DNA from: Robiginitomaculum sp.
GTDB lineage: Bacteria > Pseudomonadota > Alphaproteobacteria > Caulobacterales > Maricaulaceae
Direction: 5' to 3'
DNA length: 36,207 nt
Assembly: GCA_016763315.1 (NCBI GenBank)
Contig: JAESTZ010000058.1
Coordinates: 1 to 36,207 of the forward strand
Position numbers and translations under genes: made by a program. Below, one piece after another: positions 1-8,222 of the stretch. The notes beneath the pieces are model-generated. The model saw only the letters and a program-made list of their open reading frames with translations. It made no database searches and was not told the DNA's origin. Within the stretch, counting starts at the first letter, position 1; every line of letters starts with the position of its first letter.

Positions 1-179
1 CTACATGGCGCGGCACTATTGATTCAATATTTGGCTTGAAACAGGTCTGGAAATCACGGCAAGAAATTCAAAAAAACCGCAAAGTTTCATCACTTAACAT
101 TTTACGAGCAATGACTTGGTCATTACGCAAATTTTTAACCAGAAGCTCCGACGTTCGCCCGGTTAAACCAAAAAATTAA
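1..179 (+). CDS. Probable family 2 glycosyltransferase, C-terminal fragment
   Basis: An open frame enters from the left edge (first full codon at 3) and runs 58 codons to TAA at 177-179. The visible tail is basic and helical, with a WRGTIDSIFGLKQVW stretch, many Lys/Arg residues, then a MTWSLRKFL segment and a short polar end. It resembles the C-terminal tail that follows the catalytic domain in alphaproteobacterial GT-A (family 2) glycosyltransferases, where a W-x-G-x-x-D-x-x-x-G-L pattern is followed by a basic helix. No catalytic residues are in the window, so the assignment rests on tail resemblance only. It could be another membrane-associated protein. It is tandem with nothing: the next gene, sdhB, points towards it. 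Confidence 0.5.
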   Translation, partial: TWRGTIDSIFGLKQVWKSRQEIQKNRKVSSLNILRAMTWSLRKFLTRSSDVRPVKPKN

Positions 180-247
180 ATCATTAGTGGTAGCATTTCC
201 CAAGCGGCGCATGAAAAAGTATATGATCGTTTACCCTCACCACGCTC

Positions 248-370
248 GTCTTACCGGCGTAAGGCCGGTACCCACCCTTGCAAATGATACAAGGCGAATA
301 GCGAAAATGAACAACCGGTCTTGGTGTTGTAACTACAAGGCTGGACACCGGCTCGGAGGCCGGAATGACG
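248..370. repeat. Composite palindromic dispersed repeat, copy A
   Basis: A 123-bp element with a REP-like palindrome at each end. The left one is TACCGGC / GCCGGTA (252-258 and 264-270, 5-nt loop) followed by CCCACCCTTGCA. The right one is CCGGC / GCCGG (348-352 and 359-363) ending in GAATGACG. The outer ends are inverted relative to each other (GTC..CCGGC against GCCGG..TGAC). The middle carries CCGGTCTTG and AAGGCTGGA. A second copy of 122 bp, alignable end to end, lies at 35584-35705. Here it sits downstream of sdhB and between converging genes, a usual place for REP or BIME sequences. Confidence 0.75.
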
Positions 371-390
371 ACGTTGGGGTTACTGATTTC

Positions 391-440
391 GTCCTTACCC
401 TGAGGTGCGACTGCAAGGAGCCTCGAAGGGCAAGTCTCAG
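391..440. repeat. Second palindromic repeat type downstream of sdhB
   Basis: The stretch has the form CCCTGAGGTGCGA...GAGCCTCGAAGGG, an imperfect inverted repeat with CCCT/AGGG ends. It resembles the small dispersed palindromes with a CCTGAGG...CCTCGAAGG pattern that are frequent in alphaproteobacterial genomes. It begins two bases after the sdhB stop codon and could act as the 3' boundary of the sdh transcript. The family resemblance is from memory; only the palindromic structure is seen directly. Confidence 0.55.
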
Positions 441-441
441 A

Positions 442-1236
442 CTAAACCGTTCGCTCCAGCAACATATGTTTAATTTTGGCAATTGCTTTGGCAGGATTTA
501 GCCCTTTGGGGCAAACTTGCGTGCAGTTCATGATGGTGTGACAACGATACAAGCGAAACGGATCTTCCAATGCGTCCAAACGCTCACCAGTTGCTTCGTC
601 ACGGCTATCTATTAGCCAACGATAGGCTTGTAACAAGGCCGCAGGGCCAAGATACTTATCGCCATTCCACCAATAACTAGGGCAGGCAGTGGAACAAGAA
701 GCACACATAATACACTCATACAGCCCGTCTAGTTTATCGCGGTCTTCTGGGGCTTGCCGCCATTCTTTTTGCGGCTCCGGCGTAGTGGTTTTAAGGTATG
801 GCTCCATAGCCGCATGTTGAGCGTAAAAATCGGTAAGATCTGGCACCAGATCCTTGACCACTGCCAAATGCGGCAAGGGCGAGATGGTGATCACTCCGTC
901 GCGCCCTTTTAATTCGCCATAACCTTTGGTGCAAGCAATGGTGTTGCGGCCATCAACATTCATTGCGCAAGAGCCGCAAATTCCTTCGCGACACGAACGA
1001 CGAAATGAAAGCGTCGGGTCAATTTCGTCTTTGATGTAGATCAGCACGTGCAAGGTCATCGGCCCGCATTTTGACGTATCCACATCGTATAAATCCCAAC
1101 GCGGATTATCACCGCTGTCTGGAACATAACGATAAACCCGAAAGGTTTTAACATTTGCCGCATCAGAACCATCGGGTGCTGGCCAATGTTTGCCTTTGGT
1201 GATTTTAGAGTTTTTTGGCAGAGTTAATTGAGCCAT
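442..1236 (-). CDS. sdhB: Succinate dehydrogenase iron-sulfur subunit SdhB
   Basis: Iron-sulfur subunit of respiratory complex II. It passes electrons from the SdhA flavin to ubiquinone on the cytoplasmic face of the inner membrane. The protein has 264 residues, a normal alphaproteobacterial length. The 2Fe-2S ligands are C82, C87, C90 and C102 (CREGICGSC, then NTIAC). By family position the 4Fe-4S ligands are C175, C178, C181 and C242 (CIMCASC, QVCPKG), and the 3Fe-4S ligands are C185, C232 and C238. An ATG start is preceded by a weak AAGG. It is the last gene of the sdh operon, separated from sdhA by a DUF4197 gene. Palindromic repeats follow its stop. Confidence 0.98.
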   Translation of the reverse strand: MAQLTLPKNSKITKGKHWPAPDGSDAANVKTFRVYRYVPDSGDNPRWDLYDVDTSKCGPMTLHVLIYIKDEIDPTLSFRRSCREGICGSCAMNVDGRNTIACTKGYGELKGRDGVITISPLPHLAVVKDLVPDLTDFYAQHAAMEPYLKTTTPEPQKEWRQAPEDRDKLDGLYECIMCASCSTACPSYWWNGDKYLGPAALLQAYRWLIDSRDEATGERLDALEDPFRLYRCHTIMNCTQVCPKGLNPAKAIAKIKHMLLERTV

Positions 1237-1278
1237 ATCATTTACGCGCCTTATTCAATAATTTCCCAAATGCAAACA

Positions 1279-2004
1279 TTACCCAAATACTCGCCGTAAA
1301 ATTTCTGAACTACGTTTGGCCGGGTTTTGCCGAATCGCTGCTTCTTCTTTACCAATATAAGTAAATACACCTTTTAGGCCGTATTGCACCCCATGAGAAA
1401 TCAGATCATTTTTGGCATTGCGTGTAATATTCGGCGCAAACGGAATAGATTGCAATCTTGCGGTTACATCATCTAAGGCGTTAAAAGCTCCGGTTCCAGA
1501 TAGCGATCTTTTCATTATCGGCGTAAACAGCCGGCTCAAAGCCGGGGTAGTTTTGCTTTGCAGGTATTGCGTTGCGGCATTGTCTGATCCGCGAACAATA
1601 CCAATGGCATCAGCAATGCTAAGATCAGCCACCGCGTCCATAAAGATACTTTTGGCCACTGGAGCGGCCTTTTCTGCGCCGTGATTAAGCTTGGTCTGTA
1701 GATTGTCCAACATACCGCTTGCACCGACCGAAGCCATTATTCTTTGCACTTCTTGTAATTTCTGCGGCAAAGGAATACGGATCAAATTATTGCCCAAAAA
1801 CCCGCCGGAACGACCAACAATACCAAGTGCGGATAATACACCATTGGACAGTGCCGCGCGTATTCCTTGCGCCGCTTCACCTTGGGTTAGCGCACTGCCA
1901 CCCATTGCCAACACCGCATCAAGCAAGGCCGGATCAATGGTCTCACAGGCCGCCACTGGCGCACCAAGAAGCAAGGCAAGAGCGGAGCGTCGCGTTGTCA
2001 TCAT
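1279..2004 (-). CDS. DUF4197 family probable lipoprotein within the sdh operon
   Basis: A 241-residue protein of the DUF4197 family, whose function is unknown. The N-terminus has two arginines, a hydrophobic stretch (ALALLLGAPVAAC) and a lipobox-like VAAC, with C20 as the possible lipidated cysteine. It is therefore probably an exported, membrane-anchored protein. The body is rich in Ala and Leu helices, with the family-like LSNGV, GSDNAATQYL and KNDLISHGVQYGLKGVF segments. Its ATG lies one base after the sdhA TGA, so it is probably translationally coupled. A second ATG directly follows and could be the real start. The position between sdhA and sdhB suggests a link to complex II, but nothing in the sequence proves one. 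Confidence 0.85.
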   Translation of the reverse strand: MMTTRRSALALLLGAPVAACETIDPALLDAVLAMGGSALTQGEAAQGIRAALSNGVLSALGIVGRSGGFLGNNLIRIPLPQKLQEVQRIMASVGASGMLDNLQTKLNHGAEKAAPVAKSIFMDAVADLSIADAIGIVRGSDNAATQYLQSKTTPALSRLFTPIMKRSLSGTGAFNALDDVTARLQSIPFAPNITRNAKNDLISHGVQYGLKGVFTYIGKEEAAIRQNPAKRSSEILRRVFG

Positions 2005-2005
2005 A

Positions 2006-3787
2006 TCAATACACCCGTGCTTTTGGTTTGATGTATTCGACCTCGTCGGTCATAGTATAAGTATGTACTGGACGATCACCAAGTTTGACCTTTTTGTCGT
2101 CAAACCACGCCAAGGAATGTTTCATCCATTTGTCATCATCGCGATCGGGAAAGTCTTCTCTAGCGTGCGCTCCCCGGCTCTCGGTACGCGCCGCCGCACC
2201 ATAAATAGTAGTCATGGCATTACCCATCAAATTGTCCAGCTCTAGCGTTTCCATCAGATCACTATTCCAGATCATTGAGCGATCAGTAACTTTCAAATTA
2301 GCCCGTGCCGCGCTGGTTTTTGCCAAGGCTTCACAACCTGATTTTAGAACCTCTCCGGTGCGAAATACCGCGCAATCGTTTTGCATGGTTCGTTGCATCT
2401 CAAGGCGTAATTCAGCAGTAGTAATATCGCCTTTTGCCTGTCTGAAACCATCAAGTCGCGATAAATGCGCTTCGGTACTTGGCAGATCACGACTGACTGC
2501 TCCGGGTGTAATAGTTTCACCGCAACGTAAACCCGCCGCCCGGCCAAATACCACCAGATCAATTAACGAATTTGAGCCAAGACGATTAGCGCCATGCGCC
2601 GACACACAAGCCGCCTCGCCGACAGCCATCAAACCGGGCACGACTGCGTCGGGGTCATTACCTTTTTTGGTTACTACTTCGCCATGAAAATTAGTCGGAA
2701 TACCACCCATATTGTAATGACAAGTCGGCAATACTGGAATTGGTTGTTTGGTAACATCGACTCCGGCAAATATCTCCGCGCTTTCGGCAATTCCCGGCAG
2801 GCGTTTATGGATCATTGCCGGATCAAGATGATCAAGGTGTAAGTATATATGATCATTGCGATCACCAACTCCGCGACCCTCACGAATTTCCAAAGTCATA
2901 GCCCTGGAGACTACATCACGAGAAGCCAGATCCTTGGCCGACGGCGCATAACGCTCCATAAACCGCTCGCCCTCGGAATTGACCAGATAACCGCCTTCGC
3001 CGCGCACCCCTTCGGTGATCAACATGCCGGCACCATAAATGCCGGTCGGATGAAACTGTACAAATTCCATGTCTTGCATCGGCAGACCAGCCCGCAATAC
3101 CATGCCGCCGCCGTCACCGGTACAAGTATGCGCCGAAGTACAAGAAAAATACGCCCGGCCATAACCGCCAGTGGCCAGAATTACCTTTTGCGCGGTAAAG
3201 CGATGCAAAGTGCCGTCATCAAGCTGCCAAGAGGTAACGCCGCGACAACTACCATCATCAGTCATTATTAGATCAAGGGCGAAATGCTCGATGAAAAAAT
3301 CCACATCATGACGCAATGATTGACCATAAAGTGTGTGCAACATGGCGTGACCAGTACGATCAGCAGCCGCGCAAGTTCTATGCGCAGCCGGCCCTTCGCC
3401 ATATTTTGTGGTCATGCCACCAAATGGCCGTTGGTAAATCTTACCGTCTTCGGTACGTGAAAACGGCAATCCCCAATGCTCCATCTCGTAAACAGCATCG
3501 GGTGCGTGTCGACATAAATATTCAATACTGTCTTGATCACCCAGCCAGTCTGATCCCTTGACAGTGTCATACATGTGCCAACGCCAATCGTCTTTGCCCA
3601 TATTGCCCAATGATGCAGCAACTCCGCCTTGCGCGGCAACTGTGTGCGATCTGGTTGGAAAAACCTTGGTCACACAGGCGGTTTTAAGGCCAGCTTGCGC
3701 CGCGCCCAAAGCAGCTCGTAAACCAGCGCCACCAGCACCAACTACCACCACATCATATTTGTGATCGACCCAAGTATATGCACTCAT
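2006..3787 (-). CDS. sdhA: Succinate dehydrogenase flavoprotein subunit SdhA
   Basis: Catalytic flavoprotein of complex II, oxidising succinate to fumarate (EC 1.3.5.1). It has 593 residues, full length. The Rossmann FAD motif GAGGAG is at 17-22. The SHTVAAQGG segment carries H48, the family's covalent FAD attachment site. The [14 protein letters not shown] and [11 protein letters not shown] segments and the [11 protein letters not shown] motif are in the expected order. The start [17 protein letters not shown] matches typical alphaproteobacterial SdhA. It lies 9 bp downstream of sdhD and 1 bp before the DUF4197 gene. Confidence 0.99.
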   Translation of the reverse strand: MSAYTWVDHKYDVVVVGAGGAGLRAALGAAQAGLKTACVTKVFPTRSHTVAAQGGVAASLGNMGKDDWRWHMYDTVKGSDWLGDQDSIEYLCRHAPDAVYEMEHWGLPFSRTEDGKIYQRPFGGMTTKYGEGPAAHRTCAAADRTGHAMLHTLYGQSLRHDVDFFIEHFALDLIMTDDGSCRGVTSWQLDDGTLHRFTAQKVILATGGYGRAYFSCTSAHTCTGDGGGMVLRAGLPMQDMEFVQFHPTGIYGAGMLITEGVRGEGGYLVNSEGERFMERYAPSAKDLASRDVVSRAMTLEIREGRGVGDRNDHIYLHLDHLDPAMIHKRLPGIAESAEIFAGVDVTKQPIPVLPTCHYNMGGIPTNFHGEVVTKKGNDPDAVVPGLMAVGEAACVSAHGANRLGSNSLIDLVVFGRAAGLRCGETITPGAVSRDLPSTEAHLSRLDGFRQAKGDITTAELRLEMQRTMQNDCAVFRTGEVLKSGCEALAKTSAARANLKVTDRSMIWNSDLMETLELDNLMGNAMTTIYGAAARTESRGAHAREDFPDRDDDKWMKHSLAWFDDKKVKLGDRPVHTYTMTDEVEYIKPKARVY

Positions 3788-3796
3788 ATTACGGGA

Positions 3797-4177
3797 CTAC
3801 CCTTCAAAGAAAATTGATAAAACGGACAACACAGAAACCAGCCACAAAACCAGACAACCAAGAAAGTTCAGCAATAATAAAAACATCCGAAAACTACCGC
3901 CGAAATAGTCTTCGATGGCTATCTGTAATCCAAGTCGCAAATGCCAGAACATTGCAGTGGACAATGCCAATAAGCTAATAGACCCTAACCAGCTCCCAAC
4001 CCAGATATATACTGCGTCATAACCAGAGGTAAAAGCTGCTAAAAACTGGAATAATACAAATGGAACCAGTACCAAAAGGCAAATGGCGGTTACTCTTTGC
4101 ACCAAAAAATGATCGGTACCATGCCCAGAAGCGCCAAGGCCGGTGATTTTAGAACGGGGAGTTTGCAGTTTTGCCAT
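3797..4177 (-). CDS. sdhD: Succinate dehydrogenase membrane anchor SdhD
   Basis: A membrane anchor of complex II that helps bind haem b and ubiquinone. The protein has 126 residues and three predicted membrane helices at roughly 30-50, 58-80 and 98-122. H79 in AMFWHLRLGLQIAIEDY is the likely haem b ligand, and D90-Y91 fits the conserved quinone-site Asp-Tyr pair of SdhD. The gene lies 11 bp after sdhC and 9 bp before sdhA. Confidence 0.95.
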   Translation of the reverse strand: MAKLQTPRSKITGLGASGHGTDHFLVQRVTAICLLVLVPFVLFQFLAAFTSGYDAVYIWVGSWLGSISLLALSTAMFWHLRLGLQIAIEDYFGGSFRMFLLLLNFLGCLVLWLVSVLSVLSIFFEG

Positions 4178-4188
4178 TTAACCGTCTC

Positions 4189-4611
4189 CTAATAATTACT
4201 TTGGCCGGGAAATGCCTCAAGCATCCAATACCCAGCCGCCCATAAAGCCAAACTAAGTATTACTGCCATGCCCATTACCAACCATGAGGTTAAATTGGCC
4301 GTTGATTTTTCAAACCCGCGCCCGCTATCCCAAAGCAAATACCGCACTCCGTTCAAAAGATGAAAGAACAAAGCCAGTGTAAAGGCGAACAGAATTATCT
4401 GCCCTGGCCAGCTAGATATAACGCTCATCAACTGATCGTACTGTTTTTCACCAATAGCCAATGCCAACAGCCACAAGGCTATCAAAACCGAGCCTGCAGC
4501 TAAAACCACGCCACTTAATCTGTGCAATATCGAAGTTACCATGGTCACATGCCAGCGCCAGATAGTGGTAAATGGCGACATTGGTCTTGTATCGTTCTGG
4601 CCAGAACTCAT
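4189..4611 (-). CDS. sdhC: Succinate dehydrogenase cytochrome b556 subunit SdhC
   Basis: The cytochrome b subunit of complex II, 140 residues with three membrane helices. RPMSPFTTIWRWHVTMVTS is the family's N-terminal signature. S27 and the H30-R31 pair lie at the expected quinone site, and H84 in FFHLLNGVRYLLWD is the probable haem ligand. It is the first gene of the operon. AAGGGG stands about 8 bp before the ATG and is a good ribosome binding site. The upstream 110 bp hold repeated AACCCT-type motifs, described separately. Confidence 0.97.
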   Translation of the reverse strand: MSSGQNDTRPMSPFTTIWRWHVTMVTSILHRLSGVVLAAGSVLIALWLLALAIGEKQYDQLMSVISSWPGQIILFAFTLALFFHLLNGVRYLLWDSGRGFEKSTANLTSWLVMGMAVILSLALWAAGYWMLEAFPGQSNY

Positions 4612-4659
4612 GAATAAACCCCTTGGAATTGTTTACCGTTTGCAAACATCAGCAATGAC

Positions 4660-4707
4660 GAACTTAACCCTCTAAACCCTCAAGTCAACGCAAGGTTTAA
4701 GGGTTTT
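4660..4707 (-). promoter_or_regulatory. sdhC upstream region with AACCCTYAA-type motifs
   Basis: Between sdhC and the upstream gene there are AACCCTCAA at 4675-4683, AACCCTCTA at 4666-4674 directly before it, and TTAAGGGTT at 4697-4705, the reverse complement of AACCCTTAA. On the minus strand a TTGACT (4683-4688) could be a -35 box for sdhC, but no convincing -10 follows. The outer motifs can pair as an imperfect hairpin, so termination of the upstream gene is an alternative role. Confidence 0.35.
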
Positions 4708-4724
4708 GCTTTTATAGCGCCCAC

Positions 4725-6284
4725 TTAAACCCGGATCACCATTTCCAGCCCTCGCCGGTCACTTTCCGGTTTTTCCGGATAGCTTTTGGCTGCGCCCAGT
4801 AAAGCCCGTTGCGCCACCCATGCACAAGCGCAAGCATCAAGCAGATCGTCGCGAGATGCTTTGATGTTTGTTGGTAGAGCTTGCTCAAGAAATTCGTCAC
4901 CAAACCCAATACTACGCAGCTCTAATACTCTTTCATCATGGCCTTCCGTAGTTTTCTTGGAGTGCTTACAAGGCTTATCACCTCGCAACACAGCAAATGC
5001 CATTTCCGGGTGAGTTTCAAATATTCTGGTTTGTAATTGCGCAGTAATCCTAGTGTCTATTTCCTGTATCTTGGCAAATAAAGCAAAGCTTTGCTGTGAT
5101 AATTTCGGAGCTTTAGGGGCGCTATTGCTGTTGGCCATTGAAGCATCTTCATAGCGGGTCTTAATCAAAGCTGCACGGCATGGTGATGAGAAAACTGAAG
5201 ATTTACGGTCTCCAAGTTGTTTTCGAATAACTTGTTCACATTTTCGGCCGCCAGAAACCGCAATATCGGCAAAACCTATCGGTATATCTACGGCGATCTT
5301 TGTCGGTTGCTCCGGCAAATTAAGCACGTCCCAAAACGATAACAAGGAATGCATTATTGGTGGTTTTTGTCCGGTAACATCAAGCAAAACCGCAATCCAA
5401 CCACCGCCACAACCATCTATTCCAGCCACCCAACGTGACTGGCGAGTCTGAAACTCCGGTGGCCTGGAAGTAACTCCGGATCGTGGCGAAACTATTCGTT
5501 CTTGCGCCTGAACCAGCGGTAACTCATCTGTATTCAGCCTTTTGCTTTCCTGCAAAACATCCTGAACGCTGTTAATCGCTGTTTCAAACGATTTTTTTGA
5601 TGAAGAACCAAGCAGAAAATGCCCGAAAAGCACAGCAGCAAACAAATCACCGGTGCCTTTTGGGGTTGAATCCAGCCGCAAAACTTCAACTTTCCAGCAT
5701 TCATCAGCACTAATTGCCATATGCGCCCAATTATCCGCTGCCGGGCTGTCACTTAAAAAAGTCCACTTTACCGGCAATAGGTTAGCAGCAGAAACAACAG
5801 AGCGATCATCAAACAAAGTCCGATCGGTTAAAAATTCCAACTCCCAACGATTAGGAGTGATCATATCGGCTTTTGGCACTAAATCCTGCGCGACCGCCTG
5901 CGCCACAGCTTCTGGTATATATAACCCGTCAGGTTCATCACCCATAACCGGATCTACCGCCACCAGCACTTTCGGGTTTTGCTCTCTGATTTGATCTATT
6001 ATTGCACAAGCAGCAGTTATTTGACGAACGGATCTAAAATATCCGGTAAAAACCCCATCAATTTTCGAAAGTAGATTTTGTTCACGTACGGCCAGAAACA
6101 TGGTCGATAAATCATCAGCACTAATATCAACCCGTCCGGGATCTCCCCAGCCGGGGTGTCTTCCTACCAGAATGGTCGGTAAAAAAATAACCTCTATACC
6201 CATTCTTTGCAGGGCAAAAACTCCAGCGGAGCCACCTATTTGGCTGCTGGCAGCTTGGGAGTTGATCATCAATACGCGCTTCAT
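4725..6284 (-). CDS. Pyridoxal kinase fused to a C-terminal DUF429 domain
   Basis: A 519-residue two-domain protein in one uninterrupted frame. Residues 1 to about 265 form a PdxK/PdxY-like pyridoxal kinase (EC 2.7.1.35) of the ribokinase fold. SSQIGGSAGVFALQRMG lies at 13-29, H43 sits in GRHPGWGD, DPVMGD is at 111-116, TPNRWE at 143-148 and the catalytic GTGD at 210-213. Residues about 285-519 form a DUF429 domain, a predicted RNase H-fold nuclease: AGIDGCGGGW at 287-296, DIPIGF at 333-338, FETHPE at 422-427 and DDLLDACACAW at 479-489. A linker rich in Pro, Ser and Arg (about 262-284) joins them. Kinase function is well supported; the role of the second domain is unknown. The ribosome binding site is weak. 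Confidence 0.88.
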   Translation of the reverse strand: MKRVLMINSQAASSQIGGSAGVFALQRMGIEVIFLPTILVGRHPGWGDPGRVDISADDLSTMFLAVREQNLLSKIDGVFTGYFRSVRQITAACAIIDQIREQNPKVLVAVDPVMGDEPDGLYIPEAVAQAVAQDLVPKADMITPNRWELEFLTDRTLFDDRSVVSAANLLPVKWTFLSDSPAADNWAHMAISADECWKVEVLRLDSTPKGTGDLFAAVLFGHFLLGSSSKKSFETAINSVQDVLQESKRLNTDELPLVQAQERIVSPRSGVTSRPPEFQTRQSRWVAGIDGCGGGWIAVLLDVTGQKPPIMHSLLSFWDVLNLPEQPTKIAVDIPIGFADIAVSGGRKCEQVIRKQLGDRKSSVFSSPCRAALIKTRYEDASMANSNSAPKAPKLSQQSFALFAKIQEIDTRITAQLQTRIFETHPEMAFAVLRGDKPCKHSKKTTEGHDERVLELRSIGFGDEFLEQALPTNIKASRDDLLDACACAWVAQRALLGAAKSYPEKPESDRRGLEMVIRV

Positions 6285-6340
6285 AGGCTATATGTGTCAG
6301 AAAAAATGGAAACTGGCCATGGCAAAACAGACTATTGGAG

Positions 6341-6346
6341 TATAAT
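6341..6346 (+). promoter_or_regulatory. Candidate -10 box of the lyase-MATE operon
   Basis: A perfect TATAAT lies 21 bp before the ATG at 6368, with a GAGGA ribosome binding site between them. No good TTGACA-like -35 is visible at 16-18 bp. If it is used, the leader would be only about 15 nt long. Confidence 0.4.
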
Positions 6347-6367
6347 ACAACTGATGAGGATTTATTT

Positions 6368-7237
6368 ATGACCTACCGTTCTGTTTTGTTTGTTCCCGCA
6401 GCCAACACCAAGGCCATGGCTAAAGCTCCGGCCTTGGGCGCTGATGCAATAATAATTGATCTTGAGGACGCGCTTGCACCGGAACAAAAAGATCAAGGTC
6501 GAGCCGCAGCAATTTCTTTTTTACGCCAGAATCGAGAATTGCAAACACCTATTGCTGTGCGGATCAATACTGAACCTGCAGCCATACAAATGACAGACAT
6601 CATGGCTATCAGCGGGGAAGGTGCAAGCGCGTTGGTTATTCCCAAAGTCGAGAGTGTTCAAGACTTGCAACAAGTCGAGAGCCAAGTGAAAAGGGTACTA
6701 CGCCCGTACCAGCAACAAAGTCCAGCTTTATGGGCAATGATAGAAACGCCATTAGGAATACTGAACTTACCAGAAATCGCCGAAGGCGGGCGAGCTTTCA
6801 GGCTTGACTGCCTGATCGCAGGAACCAATGATCTGACCACACAATTACAATGCTCGCCCGATAACCAACGCACAGCGCTGCAAAGTCATCTAGCGGAAAT
6901 TGTGCTTGTCGGGCGAGCATTTAGTTTGTCGGTATTTGACGGCGTTTATAATGATTTTTCTGATGAGCGGGGTTTTACCGAACAAGCAAAACAAGGAAAA
7001 GACCTTGGCTTTGATGGTAAAACCTTGATCCACCCAGCACAAATTGAACCTGCAAATACTGTATTTGGGGCTTCCCTTGATGAAATAAAACAGGCAACAG
7101 CAATAGTTCGCGCCTTTGGTTATAAGAAAAATGCCGGTAAAGGTGCAATCAACATTGGCGGACAGATGGTTGAGAGGCTACACTTGGCGGCAGCAGAAAA
7201 ACTATTGGCGCAACAAACTGTAAAGAAAACAAAATGA
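6368..7237 (+). CDS. CitE-like CoA ester lyase (HpcH/HpaI family)
   Basis: A 289-residue TIM-barrel protein of the citrate lyase beta / malyl-CoA lyase group. These enzymes make or break C-C bonds in acyl-CoA esters such as malyl-CoA or citramalyl-CoA. Counting from this start, SVLFVPAANTKAMAKA lies at 5-20, LEDAL with E33 and D34, VRINTE with R65 in the CoA/substrate region, E126 in MIETP and D155 in GTNDL as probable Mg2+ ligands, and GKTLIHPAQI near the C-terminus. The ATG at 6368 is chosen because GAGGA precedes it; a TTG 33 bp upstream would place the TATAAT box inside the gene. The substrate cannot be read from the sequence. It is the first gene of a four-gene overlapping operon. Confidence 0.85.
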   Translation: MTYRSVLFVPAANTKAMAKAPALGADAIIIDLEDALAPEQKDQGRAAAISFLRQNRELQTPIAVRINTEPAAIQMTDIMAISGEGASALVIPKVESVQDLQQVESQVKRVLRPYQQQSPALWAMIETPLGILNLPEIAEGGRAFRLDCLIAGTNDLTTQLQCSPDNQRTALQSHLAEIVLVGRAFSLSVFDGVYNDFSDERGFTEQAKQGKDLGFDGKTLIHPAQIEPANTVFGASLDEIKQATAIVRAFGYKKNAGKGAINIGGQMVERLHLAAAEKLLAQQTVKKTK

Positions 7238-7878
7238 TTAGAATAGGCTTTGGTGTTATTATATTGATGATTTGGGGGTTTGCTGCGCAAGCTCAAACTA
7301 CCGGGACTTGCAAGGAACTGAGTCAGCAAATGAACCAGCAAGTAGTGAGCTGGGATTTTGAAAAATTCGAGAACGAAGGCTGGCGCACCCTGGCTAACAA
7401 AAAATGCTTTTTTGCGGCGGGAAGCTCCATAGTCTCTTGGTTGTCTGCTAATCTGGAAACTGTAACACCCGAACAAACCAGAACATTGCGCTATCATGCA
7501 GCACGGGTTTTTGCCATGACCGGACGAACACGAGTAGCATTAGTGCATTTAGAGCATGCCAAAAATCCTGAACAAGATCCAAATACAGCTCAGGACTGGA
7601 ACGCTTATATAGATGTCTTTTCCGGCTGGCTGCGTCGGGATGTGGCAGCACTTAGAGCCGGTATTGAAAAACTTGAAATGCAACAGGTTGATGAAACCGG
7701 ATACAAACCAAATCTGATCGCAGCCAAGCGCTTTTTAATTTGTTACAGCTTACCTTATTCGGCAATTGAAACCGATCCTCAATGTATAGAGAAGCCTAAA
7801 AAAATTGAAGTGCCGGCGCTTAGGAACGAGCCGGTATCGGATGAAACAGTAAATACAGAAAACGGAATGAACCAATGA
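7234..7878 (+). CDS. Exported protein of unknown function
   Basis: 214 residues, not recognised. The first 20 residues form a signal peptide (MIRIGFGVIILMIWGFAAQA, cleavage probably after AQA), so the mature protein is probably periplasmic. C26, C53, C165 and C179 could form two disulfides. The region around residues 80-145 looks helical and repeat-like (YHAARVFAMTGRTRVALVHLEHAK), reminiscent of TPR or Sel1 helices but without a clear consensus. The C-terminus is polar. It overlaps the upstream lyase gene and the downstream ArsC gene by ATGA at both ends, so all are probably translationally coupled. Confidence 0.8.
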   Translation: MIRIGFGVIILMIWGFAAQAQTTGTCKELSQQMNQQVVSWDFEKFENEGWRTLANKKCFFAAGSSIVSWLSANLETVTPEQTRTLRYHAARVFAMTGRTRVALVHLEHAKNPEQDPNTAQDWNAYIDVFSGWLRRDVAALRAGIEKLEMQQVDETGYKPNLIAAKRFLICYSLPYSAIETDPQCIEKPKKIEVPALRNEPVSDETVNTENGMNQ

Positions 7879-8222
7879 ACTGGCAATTATACCATAACCC
7901 GAGATGTTCAAAGTCCAGAGCTGCTTTGGCCATGTTGACAGAAAGAAATATAAATTTCGAAATTGTTTCCTACCTTGAAAATACGCTAACTAGTGATGAG
8001 GTAAAACGAATTCTTTCTCTACTTGGTTTCACAAGTGCGCGGCAATTAATGCGAACTGGCGAAGCTATATATAAAGAATTATCTCTGGCGGACATTGATG
8101 ACGAGCAAGCTTTAATTTCCGCAATTATTGCAAACCCTAAATTGATTGAACGACCAATATTGGTTGGTGATAATAAGGCGTCCATTGGACGGCCATTGGA
8201 AAATATTATTGCTATTTTATAA
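7875..8222 (+). CDS. ArsC-type (glutaredoxin-coupled) arsenate reductase family protein
   Basis: A 115-residue thioredoxin-fold protein of the ArsC/Spx family. The active-site loop YHNPRCSKSR places the nucleophile at C11. R60, R93 and R106 sit where the three substrate arginines of plasmid R773-type ArsC lie, so it may be a real glutathione/glutaredoxin-dependent arsenate reductase (EC 1.20.4.1). There is no arsB, acr3 or arsR nearby, so a YfgD-like role of unknown substrate remains possible. Its start overlaps the upstream stop by ATGA. Its TAA shares one base with the ATG of the MATE gene. Confidence 0.85.
   Translation: MNWQLYHNPRCSKSRAALAMLTERNINFEIVSYLENTLTSDEVKRILSLLGFTSARQLMRTGEAIYKELSLADIDDEQALISAIIANPKLIERPILVGDNKASIGRPLENIIAIL

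Noticed and set aside
187-501. Open frame of about 104 codons over the sdhB downstream region
   Set aside because: It runs through the dispersed palindromes and into the sdhB 3' end, has a GTG start with no ribosome site, and the protein is low in meaning (Arg-rich repeat translation).
1691-2245. 184-codon open frame antisense across DUF4197 and sdhA
   Set aside because: It crosses the boundary of two well-supported genes on the other strand and shows no domain.
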